Source of the DNA: Dryas octopetala
Lineage: Eukaryota > Streptophyta > Magnoliopsida > Rosales > Rosaceae
Direction of reading: 5' to 3'
DNA length: 64,000 nucleotides
NCBI GenBank assembly: GCA_963921425.1
Contig: OY992840.1
Coordinates: 436,501 to 500,500 of the forward strand
Part shown: in pieces, positions 1-10,446 of the stretch
Layout of the letters: every line of letters begins with the position of its first letter
Position numbering within the stretch: the stretch's first letter is position 1
Notes under the pieces: model-generated
What the model saw: the letters and a program-made list of their open reading frames with translations, nothing else
Told to the model about the DNA's origin: nothing
Databases searched by the model: none
Program-made: the position numbers and the translations under genes

Positions 1-1208
1 ATTCAGTTAGAAAAATGAGGTTAGCAACCTTATCTTTTTCTTGAGATATAGTGCAGGGCAGTGCAAGTTGATCAGAATCGTCCCCCACTATCACATAGTC
101 CTTTGAAGAAAGCAGAGGCTCACTGCAACTTACTTGGTTTGATGTGGAGGATCTCCCAGAAGACTGGGTAGTGTCTTGGGTGTCCCTCGTTGAAGATATC
201 CGCACAATATTATACACATAGGACCACAAATAAATTGCTCCTATCTATAGAAGAAAAACAATTGTTTGAGGACCAGAAAAGTGGTAAAGTAATAAAAGTT
301 ATTGAGGAGCAGAAGAAATGTAGGTACCGCCATTGAAAGCGAAGCATAAGCCAATCCATAAGAACGACAGACATCAGGAGCTCCAAATGGGCTCCCTTTT
401 TCTTTACAAACAGCTGGGATTATAATGAGGAGCATGTTCCCCAAATTTCCTGTTCACATAAACTCAGTGATTTAGAAGGCAGAAGCTAGGTGGTGGTACA
501 AATTAAGATTCAGAAAACAACCTGCAGCACAGCAACCCAAGATGAGGCCTCGCAGATGAGCCGGAGGCCTTGTTAGTTGGATGAGTATCCATCCTAGTAT
601 TGAACCTATAATAAATGTGATGAGGATATTCACCGGCATGAACCACCTACACATTCACATTCGATCAAACTACTTGTAAACTTTTTAATTATCCCATTAG
701 AAACTGATAATTACTCATTAATGAAACTGTAACTCACAACTTAATCATGCTTTCATAAGTTATTGTCTGCGCAAGGTTGGTCCCCACCAGGGCAGGACTG
801 AATACATAAAATACAACCTGTTCACAAAAATATCACAATCACATTCTGAAAGATGACTGCATGATGCATGTAGAAATTACAGTGAAACCAAACAGAACTG
901 CATGGAAATTCTTTGATTTTAGCAACCAACAGATTCTGTGTTTTTTTTTTTTTTTTTTTTTGTTAAAAAAAGAAAGAAAGAAAGAAGATTGTGTTCAACA
1001 TGAGTAAAGCTGAAAAAATCGTAAGCCACACAAACTATCAAAATAAATAAAACTGATAAAATTAAGAATTTACTGTGTTTAACTGCTTCCTAGTATCATC
1101 TCCTAAAATATTGACTCGATCAAGTGCAAGATATGAGCCAAGCGCAGTAATTAAGAGCACTTTCAATACTGGAATTGATGCGGTGATGAAGAGCTGAAAA
1201 AGTCCCAT
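1..1208 (-). CDS. PIN-LIKES (PILS) auxin carrier, N-terminal part
   Basis: Five minus-strand coding exons with GT-AG introns: 1074-1208, 738-817, 522-646, 328-449 and 1-244, the last running off the window. Phases join without a break, giving about 235 residues starting MGLFQLFITASIPVLKVLL. Visible family hallmarks are the LALDRVNILG segment, FYVFSPALVGTNLAQTITYE, WFMPVNILITFIIGSILGW, the conserved RPPAHLRGLILGCCAAGNLG stretch, and IIPAVCKEKGSPFG. The sequence is very hydrophobic with several membrane spans, followed by a polar Ser/Thr-rich loop in exon 5. Family knowledge: PILS proteins (membrane transport/auxin efflux carrier family) sit in the endoplasmic reticulum and limit nuclear auxin signalling by intracellular auxin storage. 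No stop or frameshift is seen, so this is probably a working gene. The intron between exons 1 and 2 holds a long T run near 941-961. Subfamily number not assigned. Confidence 0.9.
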
Positions 1209-3257
1209 CTTTGCTCCAAACCAAGCCCTTCGACCACCCTCTCAATTCTGAAAACGGTCTTCACCAATTACCAGTTATCTCCTCCGCTAACAAAGAAGAA
1301 CAAAAGACAAACAAATTATACCTATAATGTGTGAGGATTTGAAGAACACAATATAAATATATAAAATGACGCAGCCGGCAGAAGAGGACAGAGCAGGATA
1401 TTATTATTAATATCAAATTGTTCAATATTATGTCAGAATTTGTTCAACGACAAAAGAGATGCATTGAATGAATTGATGAATATGAGAAAATGGTTGCGAC
1501 TTACCAAGAAGCACATGGTGTGCACAAGCGTATACGGTCTTTGTAAGTCCTAATAAGCAAGAGCAGGTTGCATCCAATTAATGTGGATATGAAAATGAGG
1601 CACTGCGTCAGCACGTGCGTCTCTTGTGTTGGTGGATGCCTCAAATGCCGATCGACAACCAATTCACGTCTGCATTTTCTGTCTTTTTCCGGTTGCTATT
1701 GACGACTGAATTTGCATGGCATCCCCTGGCGTTGTGGGACCCATCTCTCTCTCTCTAGTCTCTATCTCTTAATGTCCCTTTCTCTAATTTTGTCACATGC
1801 TCATAATGCTCAGTGATCATTCAATTCATTTCTAATAAATCCCCCTTTTCTCTCTACCTCTTGTCATCTTGTGTGTCTAAACCACCCTAACAACAGATTC
1901 TCAGAACAGATTTAATGGTCCTAAATGGATGGCCATGCATCCATGTGATGCAATTAAAATACAAAAGATTCCCAAACAAAAAATAAAGGAGATCCCTCAA
2001 AAGTCAAAACCCAACAAAAAAGCAAAAACGTTACACTCGTGCTGTCAGCCATCCAATCCCAATTTCTTATTCCTTAGTTATTCCTCAATTTATATCAGCC
2101 CTGGCCCTATTCCTCCTTTAAACCCTATTTCTTATTGGTTTGTGCATGAATAAGAAATAAAAGTTATCCAGTTTTTTAATTATTCTTTCATCTATTATAT
2201 ATAATAAATAAAGGTATGTAATAAATGAAAGAGATTATAATTGGTATTTTCAAATATTAGAAAGGATATATTTATTTAGAAAAAGTGTAATAAATGCTTT
2301 TTCAAGATGAGGGAAAACAAAATCCAAGTTGGATAAAGAGATTCATTTTCCTCTTTTTTAGTGAATCATGGAACAATAAATCATTTCTCATCCTTACATT
2401 TACCAAACATGAGAATTGAATTGATTTCTCATTCTCAAGCCTCCAAAATTTAAACCAAACAAGCTCTTAGTTCTTACTCATCTCTTTTTTATTTTCATTT
2501 TTCTTTGATAAGGATGGCTCTCACCCATCTTAACCTTCACAACCGGGTACAAACATATTGTCAAGAAGCTTCTAATTATATTTCTTATAAGCATAAAAAA
2601 TATGATTATCATAAGCATGAGAAATGTGATTCATTGAATTTGAAAATTTTAATAAGTGAATTAGAATGCAATGACTCACCTTTATCATACTTATGTATGC
2701 TCATGTTTCTTATGATGCTTATAAGAGATTTTCTCAATTTTATATTTAATTATGTTAATATCTTTATTTTTGAGAAATTTGATCTCTTATAAACGTGAGT
2801 AATGTGAGTCATTGAATTGTAAGGTTTTAATAGGTGCTTTGTAATCTAATGGTTGACATTTTTAGTGTTGATGTATGCTCACCTTTTTTGCTAAATGAGA
2901 ATTTCTCTTTCATTTTTAATAGTTTCTTTGTTTTGTTTTGGGGAAGATGAGAACTTGCATTAGGTACAATAATAATAATAATTATTATGAAGTGATTATA
3001 TGAGTTGAATGGGAATTGAGAATGATGATATATTCCCATTAGAGTTTCTTCTGTTGATAGCTCACTAGGCTGAAACAAAACAAACGAGTGAAACAACTTA
3101 CAAGTTATACACTTATACACATACACATTTGCTAGCAAAGCTTCACTGTTGCTGAGCTCATCTCCAGTACTCCACAACAAGAAAGCCGGCAAATAAAACT
3201 ACCAAAAATAAAGGACCAATTAAACGGATATCTTTTACTAGAAAGCAAAAGCAAATT
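1209..3257. other. PILS 5' flank and AT-rich spacer, no gene seen
   Basis: The first few hundred bases should hold the PILS leader and promoter. From about 2160 the DNA is strongly AT-rich. At 2580-2830 a sequence around ATAAGCATGAGAAATGTG recurs as a direct repeat and partly inverted, suggesting an old unclassified MITE-like repeat. Open frames here are short, low in complexity and resemble no family I know. Confidence 0.5.
1350..1366 (-). promoter_or_regulatory. candidate TATA box of the PILS gene
   Basis: On the minus strand this reads as a TATA-rich run (TTTTATATATTTATAT) about 145 bases upstream of the PILS ATG, a plausible spacing for a short leader. AT-rich spacers produce such strings by chance, so this is only a candidate. 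Confidence 0.3.
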
Positions 3258-3262
3258 AAGCC

Positions 3263-3535
3263 TGATAAAACGTGTTTGAGGAATAAAAACTGATTGATTT
3301 TGATTGACCACAAAAGTGGTATTTATATAGAGGGTCTATAACACAATTACAGGGAAATAAATGACTACACTAATTACATATTAATAGAAATAAATGAATA
3401 CACTAATTACATATTAATACCATATAATAAATGTATACACTAATTACATATTAATACCATATAATAAATGAATACACTAATTATATATTAATGCCATATA
3501 ATTCCCATTAATTACACAGTTGACTCACGTCAACA
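3263..3535 (-). repeat. Copia 3' LTR (273 bp)
   Basis: Sense strand begins TGTTGACGTGAG and ends CGTTTTATCA. It contains about four tandem copies of a roughly 45-bp unit built on CACTAATTACATATTAAT (3366-3490). It also preserves the uninterrupted target site ATACACTAA (3472-3480) that the MULE hit in the other LTR. Confidence 0.92.
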
Positions 3536-3550
3536 CTCCCCCTCAAGTTG
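3536..3550 (-). other. Copia polypurine tract
   Basis: On the sense (minus) strand CTTGAGGGGGAG lies directly before the 3' LTR, the usual plus-strand primer site of Copia elements. Confidence 0.85.
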
Positions 3551-5436
3551 GTGCACATATGTCACACATGCCCAACTTGACTAGTGAGTCAAGAAATACC
3601 TTGCTCACTACTTTCTTAGTAAGCACATCCGCTAATTGATCTTCGGACTTGACAAACGGAAAGTTAATTATTCCAGCCTCAAGTTTCTCTTTGATAAAGT
3701 GTCTGTCAACCTCAACATGCTTAGTCCGATCGTGCTGAACAGGGTTATGAGCAATATAAATTGCTGACTTATTATCACAATGTAACCTCATACCAATCCT
3801 TCGTTTAAAACCAAGGTCTGTCAATAAGTTTCTCAACCACAGTAGCTCACATACTCCTAGTGCCATACCTATGTACTCTGCTTCTGCACTCGACCTAGCT
3901 ACAACCTTTTGTTTCTTACTTCTCCAAGTTACAAGATTTCCTCCTACAAAGGTGAAGTATCCTGAGGTTGACCTTCTGTTATCAGCTGAGCCTGCCTAAT
4001 ATGCATCAGTGTAGCCTTCAACATTCAGTTGACCATACTTAGAAAACAACAAGCTTTTACTTGGAGCAGACTTTAGATATCTCAGTATGCGCTCCACAGC
4101 ATCCATATGAGGTTTGCATGGAGCGTGCATAAACTGACTCACAACACTCACTGCATAAGCAATGTCAGGCCTAGTATGAGACAAATATATTAATTTACCA
4201 ACCAGCCGTTGATATCTCCCTTTATCAGTAGGAGATGCACTCAAGCATTCAAAAAACTTGTGGTTCTGTTCAATTGGAGTGCAGATTGGTTTACACCCCA
4301 TCATTCCTGTTTCAGATAAAAGGTCAATACTTTCGTTGAGAAAGGAAAATCCCATTTTTAGACCGAGCAACCTCAATCCCAAGAAAGTATTTCAAGTCTC
4401 CAAGTTGCTTCATCTCAAATTCAGTGGCCAAATACCTCTGTAAGTTGGATATCTCTTCAGCATCATCACCTGTCACTACCATATCATCCACATATATAAT
4501 TAAGGCAGTAACTTTACCTCCTTTACTCTTCAAGAATAAAGTGTGATCGGAATTACTCTGTCTGTAACCATAATTTTTCATTGACTTGGAAAATTTACCA
4601 AACCACGCTCTTGGAGACTGCTTCAACCCATATTAGGTCTTTTTCAACTTACACACCTTCCTTGTTCTAGAAAATTCAGATATGCCTGGCGAAGGATCCA
4701 TATAATCCTCTTCAGTTAAATCACCATGTAAGAACGCATTCTTTACATCAAACTGAAGAAGTGGCCAATCTAAATTAGCAGCCAATGACAACAGTACTCT
4801 AACTGTGTTTAGTTTAGCCACTGAAGCAAAAGTTTCCTCATAGTCTATGTCATATGATTGAGTATACCCTTTTGCTACCAACCTGGCTTTAAATCTTTCA
4901 ACGGACCCATCTGCATTGTGCTTGACTGCGAACACCCACCGACATCCCACTATATTCTTTCCCTTTTGTAGTGAAACAAGTTCCCAGGTTCCATTCTTTT
5001 CCAGCGCTTCCATTTCCACATCCATATCTTTAGTCCACCTAGAACCTGCTAAGGCATCCTGCAATTTACTAAGAATAGAGACATCAGATAATTGATGTAC
5101 ATAAGATACATAAGACTTGGATAGCCTGTGAGATGAGATATGGTTACTAATGGGATACTTAACTTTGGCCTTAGGGTCAGGTTCATATGTGACAGAGGGT
5201 TGACCACGAGTAGAGTGAGGTGGAAGTTGATATTTAGAAGGGTTAGACTCAAGAGTAACTAAATTATGATTATGAGAATCAAGATTAGACAATACCTCTG
5301 TGGAATCGATAGGAGAAGATTGGACCAATGGTTCAGTCGGAGTAGTAAGTGGTAGTGTACTATCATGGACCATAGTCTCGGAACCTTGGGAATCATCAAA
5401 CACATTAGAAGAACCACGAATTTCCTCACCAATCAA
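3543..5436 (-). pseudogene. Copia reverse transcriptase and RNase H, broken
   Basis: Minus-strand pol 3' region in several open pieces: 4633-5436, 4324-4626, 3996-4382 and 3543-3866. The first holds the RT start (WELVSLQKGKNIVGCRWVF, then RFKARLVAKGYTQ, and FDVKNAFLHGDL). The second holds the catalytic YVDD box. The last is the RNase H end with the HCDNKSAIYIAHNP motif. Breaks seen: a stop between the KLKK and YGLKQSP motifs near 4632, a frame shift around 4324-4382, and a stop just after TDAY at 3996. Function is that of the retroelement's cDNA synthesis; this copy cannot make an intact enzyme. Confidence 0.92.
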
Positions 5437-5496
5437 GTGGGACTGGTCCTCCAGTGACTGTTCTTCTGCGGACCAATCTTGATGATGCTCTGAGGA

Positions 5497-6910
5497 TCAG
5501 TCCTCTAAGGCATGCTCCTGCAATTCAGCGCCAGTAAATGCCTCAAAGAACCCAAAATCTTCGCGATTCTGCACTTCATCAATGGTCTCCCCCTGAAGGG
5601 AAGAATCAGAGATCCGGCTGGAATAAAAGAACAGATGTTCATGAAAAGTCACATCCATGGTAACATACATTCGCCGTGAAGACGGATGATAACATTTATA
5701 TCCCTTCTGAGATGACCCATATCCAACAAACACACATTCTAATGCACGAGGTTCAAGTTTAGACCGTTGATGAGAATGTAAGTGAACATACACCACACAA
5801 CCAAATACCTTAGGTTCCAAATGAAGAACTGAGGGTAATGAACAGTGATCGGATAAGACATCTAACGGTCGTCGAAAACCAAGGGCACTGGAGGGAGTCC
5901 GGTTGATCAAGTAGACAGCAGAACTCAAGGCATCACCCCACAAATGTGACAGAACATGACCCCCAAGAAGAAGAGAGCAAGTAACTTCCAAAAAATGTCG
6001 GTTCTTACGCTCCGCCACCCCATTTTGTTGAGGAGTGTGAGGACAAGAGGTCTGGTGGAGAACCCCAACAGAATGCAAAAAATCAATGAACTCCCGATTT
6101 CATATACTCACCACCATTATTAGACCGAAGAACTTTAATAGCAGACCCAAATTGAGTTAAGACCATCTGATGGAATTGTTTGAACACAACACACACATCA
6201 CTTTTATACTTCAGAAAATATACCTAGGTCATCCTGGTGCAATCATCTATGAAAGTAACAAACCAACGCATGTCATTATCAGTGGTGCATGGCACTGGTC
6301 CCCAAACATCTGAATGAATTAAAGCAAAAGGAATTCCAACTTGATTATCATGTGAATGAAAAACTGTTCGATGACTCTTAGCCAACAAACATGTAGCACA
6401 ATGAAAATCGGAAAGATTACACCCAACAAATAATGAAGGAAATAAACGCCGAAGGTAACGAAAGGAGGGATGACCTAATCGCTTATGCCACAACCAAATC
6501 TGCCTCTTATTATGAAAACTATCACCACCCACATGATGAGAGAAACTGTTACCATCTGGCTTTGGAAACCCGCTATCTAGATAGTATAAACCACCTCGTC
6601 TTTCACCACTGCCAATCCTCTCCTTGGTACGAATGTCCTGAAATACACAATGAATTGGAAAGAAAAGAGCAACACAATTATAAGACTTGGTTAGTTGACT
6701 GACAGCAAATTACAATTAAGAGAAGGTACAAAGAGAGTGTTTGTTAAGGATAAGGAAGATGACACAAACACAGTGCCTACTCCAACAACCGTAGAAGACA
6801 CCATTGGCATTTGTAATAAACGGCTTTGCGCATTTAGAGGACAAACTCTGAAACACATAGTGATCACAAGTCATATGATCTGTTGCACCTGTATCAATTA
6901 TTCATGCACT
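5497..6910 (-). pseudogene. Copia protease and integrase, broken
   Basis: The protease is marked by a DTG active-site triplet at 6887-6895, with a stop two codons before it. The integrase follows: an H-H-C-C zinc domain in 6224-6532 (HKRLGHPS...HCATCLLAKSHR) and the catalytic core with SDVWGP and FIDDC. The 5497-6078 piece has HTPQQNGVAERKNR, which carries the catalytic Glu. Around 6110-6150 the expected second catalytic Asp codon reads as Asn (RSNNGGEY where the family has an SDN triplet). Frames are interrupted near 6079-6223 and between 6533 and 6790. Confidence 0.88.
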
Positions 6911-7051
6911 ATCACAGGTAAATTATGGAGTGCTCAAAGCGAAACTAAATGTACCTGACTTGGCAACAAAGCCGGAAGCGATGACAGAATGGCCTCTGGG
7001 AACCAGTTCCTCCACCTTAGGATCAGAAGACACCTTCTGCCCCTTTGGATG

Positions 7052-7810
7052 TCATGCCGAATAACCATGTAGTTTGAAGCATGTCTCAACCACATGACCG
7101 TCACCACCACAATGAGTACACTTTTGAGACTTCTTAGAATCAAATCGATTAAGAGCATGCTTGCTCACCATGGCAGCCCCATCAACCTGAGATGCTCCAA
7201 GCATAGCATCTTGTCTATTTACCCCTTGACACACCGTCGCATAGGCCGCCTGCAAATTTGGAAGAGGAGACATAGCAAGAATTCGTGCCCGAGCACCATC
7301 CAAATAAGAATCCAAGCCAGCCAAGAACACATACAGCCGGTGAGAATTCTGGATGGTATTGTATTGCTCAATGTCATGAGTACACTCCATAGTACACGGC
7401 TCGATCGCATCAATTTCCTGCCACAATTTTTGCAACTTTCCAAAATAAAGAATAATATACCCTCCATTTTTTCGGATAGAAAATACCTCACAATGAAGCT
7501 GGTATGCCTTTGAGGCATCTTGTCCCACCTAATAGGTCTGTTTCAGTGCATCCCAAATGGCTTTCGCAGTAGGCAAACGAAGAAAGATGGTCCGGATGTC
7601 TTTTGTCATGGCATCAAGAAGCCATGACTTCACCATGCAATCATCCTCATCCCAAGTTTCATATTTTGCAGAATCCACATCTTTGGGTGCTGCGTTTGAA
7701 CCAGTGATAAAGCCCAATCGTTTCCTGCCTTTGATTTTGTTATGAGCATTAAGAGCCCAGTCAACATAGTTAACGCCATCAAGCTTCTTAGGAGTGATTA
7801 AAGCGGACAT
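7052..7810 (-). pseudogene. Copia gag with one nonsense codon
   Basis: Starts MSALITPKKLDGVNYVDWAL, typical of the plant Copia gag (UBN2/retrotrans-gag group). It runs in one frame to a CCHC zinc knuckle (CTHCGGDGHVVETC) near 7080-7120. A single in-frame TAG at about 7529-7531 splits it. Gag would form the particle shell around the element RNA. The knuckle cysteines and histidine are all present, so the stop is the main defect. Confidence 0.9.
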
Positions 7811-8117
7811 CTCTTACGAACTCAATGGTGGGAGAGATGAATCCACCACATTCTTGCCTTTATGACGGACTAGAAGAGTCAGAACCATCAACCATAACTG
7901 ATGATTGAGTGGTAGTAGTAGCAGCGGCAGAGAAGAATAAAAAAAAGATCTTGGCTCACAAACTATAATTTGGATCCCTAAACAACTTTACAGAGATCAA
8001 AAAACAAGATAAGTTTGTACGATTTTGTGGAAGGAATTGATAACCAAGGTACCTAGAATCACAATATTCCCAAAACACAAACAAAACCCTTATTCCTATG
8101 GATATGCAAAGGCATAA

Positions 8118-8135
8118 GGGGTTGCTCTGATACCA
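8118..8135 (-). other. Copia primer binding site
   Basis: Immediately inside the 5' LTR the sense strand reads TGGTATCAGAGCAACCCC, complementary to the 3' end of initiator methionine tRNA, the standard Copia primer. Confidence 0.9.
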
Positions 8136-8353
8136 TGATAAAACGTGTTTGAGGAATAAAAACTGATTGATTTCGATTGACCGCAAAAGTGGCCGGTATT
8201 TATACAGAGGGTCTATAACATAATTACAGGGAAATAAATGACTACACTAATTACATATTAATAGAAATAAATGAATACACTAATTACATATTAATACCAT
8301 ATAATGTATACACTAATTACATATTAATACCATATAATAAATGAATACATTAA

Positions 8354-8642
8354 GGGTTTTTTTCATATTTGGTACCTGAACTTTGACCTATGTCTCAATG
8401 TGGTACCTAAACTTTAATTTGTCTCTATTAGGTACCTTAACTATTATTTTGTCTCTAATTGGTATGAAACCAAACTTCTGTTAAAAAAATTAACAGAAGT
8501 AGGGGCATTTTTGTCCAATTCGTTTGCCCATCTTCATCTTCTTCCCGAGCCCCTTTTTTTCCTTATCCTCTATAGAACCAAACCCATTCAACTTCAGCAA
8601 ATCTGAATAAAGCTAGAACCTAAACCCAATCCCACCTCCCAT

Positions 8643-8701
<59 letters not shown>

Positions 8702-9511
8702 ACTCTTCTTTCTTCTCACCTTCCACCTCCGTGATGTGTGAAAAATCAATGTGTGAAATTGCTGGTGGTGTGTGAAAAATGAAAATTGACAGGGCATGCA
8801 ACTGGCACTGGTGTGATTGAACATGGGACTACCGGCGGAGTGGGGCGGTGGCTAGCGGCGGATGTGGGTAGCGATGATACAATGAGAAGGAGAGAATATA
8901 CAAGGCCAGACCCCATGATAAGGCCAAACTCAAAGCAGTTGCTTTAAGCGATCAAAATTGCTATATGCATATGTCAATGACATATCTCCTAATGTTCACA
9001 CGAACATGTTGGTAGCAGCAAGTGAAAGAAATGATCTTCATTTTGTTTGTGAAATTTACAAAGTTGCAACTGGGTCTTCTCAACGATTGAACTCAACTAG
9101 CTATCTCACTATTGCCAATGCTTTTGCAAAGACAGATGATTGTGATGAGCTGCTACTCAGACTCACTAAGCAAGTACTGGAACTGGTTGGGAGGTGGGAT
9201 TGAGTGTGGGTTATAGATTTTTTCTGATTTGGTGGAGTTAGCATGGGTTTAGTTCATTGGCCAAAAAAAAAAAAGAATGAGTTTGGTTCTATGGAGGATA
9301 GAGAAAACAAGGGCTTTGGAAAGGAGATGAAGATGGGTAAACAAATTGGACAAAACTGCCCCCCACTTCTGTTAATTTCTTTAACAGAAGTTTGGTTTGA
9401 TATCAATTAGAGATAGAATAATAGTTAAGGTACCTGATAGAGACAAATCAAAGTTTATGTACCACATTGAGACATAGGTCAAAGTTCAGGTACTAAATAT
9501 GAAAATAACTC
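8354..9511. mobile_element. Mutator-like element (1158 bp) nested in the Copia LTR
   Basis: Terminal inverted repeats of roughly 250 bp: left GGGTTTTTTTCATATTTGG, right (reverse complement) GAGTTATTTTCATATTTAG, then a shared run built on GGTACCTGAACTTTGACC. Flanked by 9-bp duplications ATACATTAA (8345-8353) and ATACACTAA (9512-9520), one mismatch. The undisturbed site ATACACTAA exists in the sister LTR at 3472-3480. Long inverted repeats plus a 9-bp duplication define the Mutator superfamily. No transposase is present, so it is non-autonomous. A (CT)n microsatellite fills 8646-8699. Confidence 0.9.
8958..9203 (+). pseudogene. possible captured host exon inside the MULE
   Basis: An 81-codon open frame between the MULE arms. 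It includes YVNDISPNVHTNMLVAASER and SYLTIANAFAKTDDCDELL, which look like real protein (balanced composition, helix-like) rather than transposon or low-complexity DNA. The style recalls helical-repeat proteins such as pentatricopeptide repeat proteins, but I cannot confirm a family. The preceding bases (8890-8957) read like a continuation in another frame. Gene pieces inside non-autonomous MULEs are known as Pack-MULEs. Confidence 0.45.
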
Positions 9512-9584
9512 ATACACTAATTATATATTAATGCCATATAATTCTCATTAATTACACAGTTGATCGACTCACGTCAACAAAGCC

Positions 9585-10229
9585 TCCACTTTAGAAGTTT
9601 AGATCATAAAAAAAAGTGATGAATGAAGTCAAAAGCAGTCAAAATTGTTGAGGTGAAACGACCCTACACGCCAACAAAGAAGAGGGCGGAAGGGCTACCT
9701 TACCAAGTCTGCAAATATAGCAGTTGTTGGCTTCAGGAATTTCCAGACAAAACCAGAAAAATAAATATATCAGACCCAAAAAAAAAAAAACCTTGAAAAA
9801 AATAAAATAAATACCAAAAAAGGACTAGTCACAAAGATTGTAAACACATCGGTTTAAACTGAACAATAGTAACACGAGGAAAAGTGTAGCACCATCGTTC
9901 CATATCTTGGACAGCCATAATGGGCAGAGACAATTTGAGCATGTGAGCATAATAATATTGACTGGGTGAGTGCGCACTACTCATTTTGCTTACCATGCCC
10001 GATTACAAGATGGAACAAGCTGTCAAATACTTCCATCAGTATGACTAGAGTAAAAAAAAAAAAAAAAAAAAAGCGAATTAAAAGGGGCGTAATCCAAGGT
10101 GTACAAAACAAATTGACCAAACAAAAAACAAAGTTGTTCAAAACAAGGTCATTACGGCCACTAATTTGAGAAGTTAAAAAAAAAAATCTATACAAAAATA
10201 GCATAAGTGGGATAATGTCACGCCTCTTA
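9585..10229. other. spacer, nothing recognised
   Basis: AT-rich sequence with A runs near 9780 and 10050-10070. Only short low-complexity frames. Confidence 0.5.
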
Positions 10230-10238
10230 CACATGTAC

Positions 10239-10421
10239 GAGAGATTTTTTGGTGTAACCGATACACCGTCACGTTGTATAACTAATCCAACGTGTCATAA
10301 TATGGGTGAATGTTATTAATATTATACCCTAAAAGAGATAAACATATTGTTCAACAATACCCTTATACGTTGGATTGGTTACACCACGTGATGGTGTATC
10401 GGTTACACATTAAAAATTCTC
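10239..10421. mobile_element. 183-bp MULE-type MITE
   Basis: Fold-back element with ends GAGAGATTTTTTGGTGTAAC and (reverse complement of the right end) GAGAATTTTTAATGTGTAAC, both continuing into CGATACACC. Flanked by 9-bp duplications CACATGTAC (10230-10238) and CACGTGTAC (10422-10430), one mismatch. No coding capacity. Confidence 0.8.
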
Positions 10422-10446
10422 CACGTGTACATGTCAAAGTAGGGGT

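Larger units (their letters stand above)
3263..9579 (-). mobile_element. Ty1/copia LTR retrotransposon, full-length but decayed
   Basis: Minus-strand element bounded by TG...CA LTRs and a perfect 5-bp target duplication AAGCC at 3258-3262 and 9580-9584. Order in the sense direction is 5' LTR (8136-9579, interrupted), primer binding site, gag, protease, integrase, reverse transcriptase, RNase H, polypurine tract and 3' LTR (3263-3535). That order (integrase before reverse transcriptase) is diagnostic of Copia. Without the nested MULE (8354-9511) and its duplicated 9 bases the element is about 5.15 kb, normal for the family. The two LTRs differ by a few substitutions and 2-4-base indels. Several stops and frameshifts show it is no longer autonomous. 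Confidence 0.95.
8136..9579 (-). repeat. Copia 5' LTR, split by a MULE
   Basis: LTR pieces 8136-8353 and 9512-9579 match the 3' LTR at 3263-3535 in order. The intervening 8354-9511 is a Mutator-like element flanked by a 9-bp duplication. Confidence 0.92.

Noticed and set aside
6433-6958. plus-strand frames of 87-89 codons
   Set aside because: They are antisense shadows of the Copia protease and integrase region.
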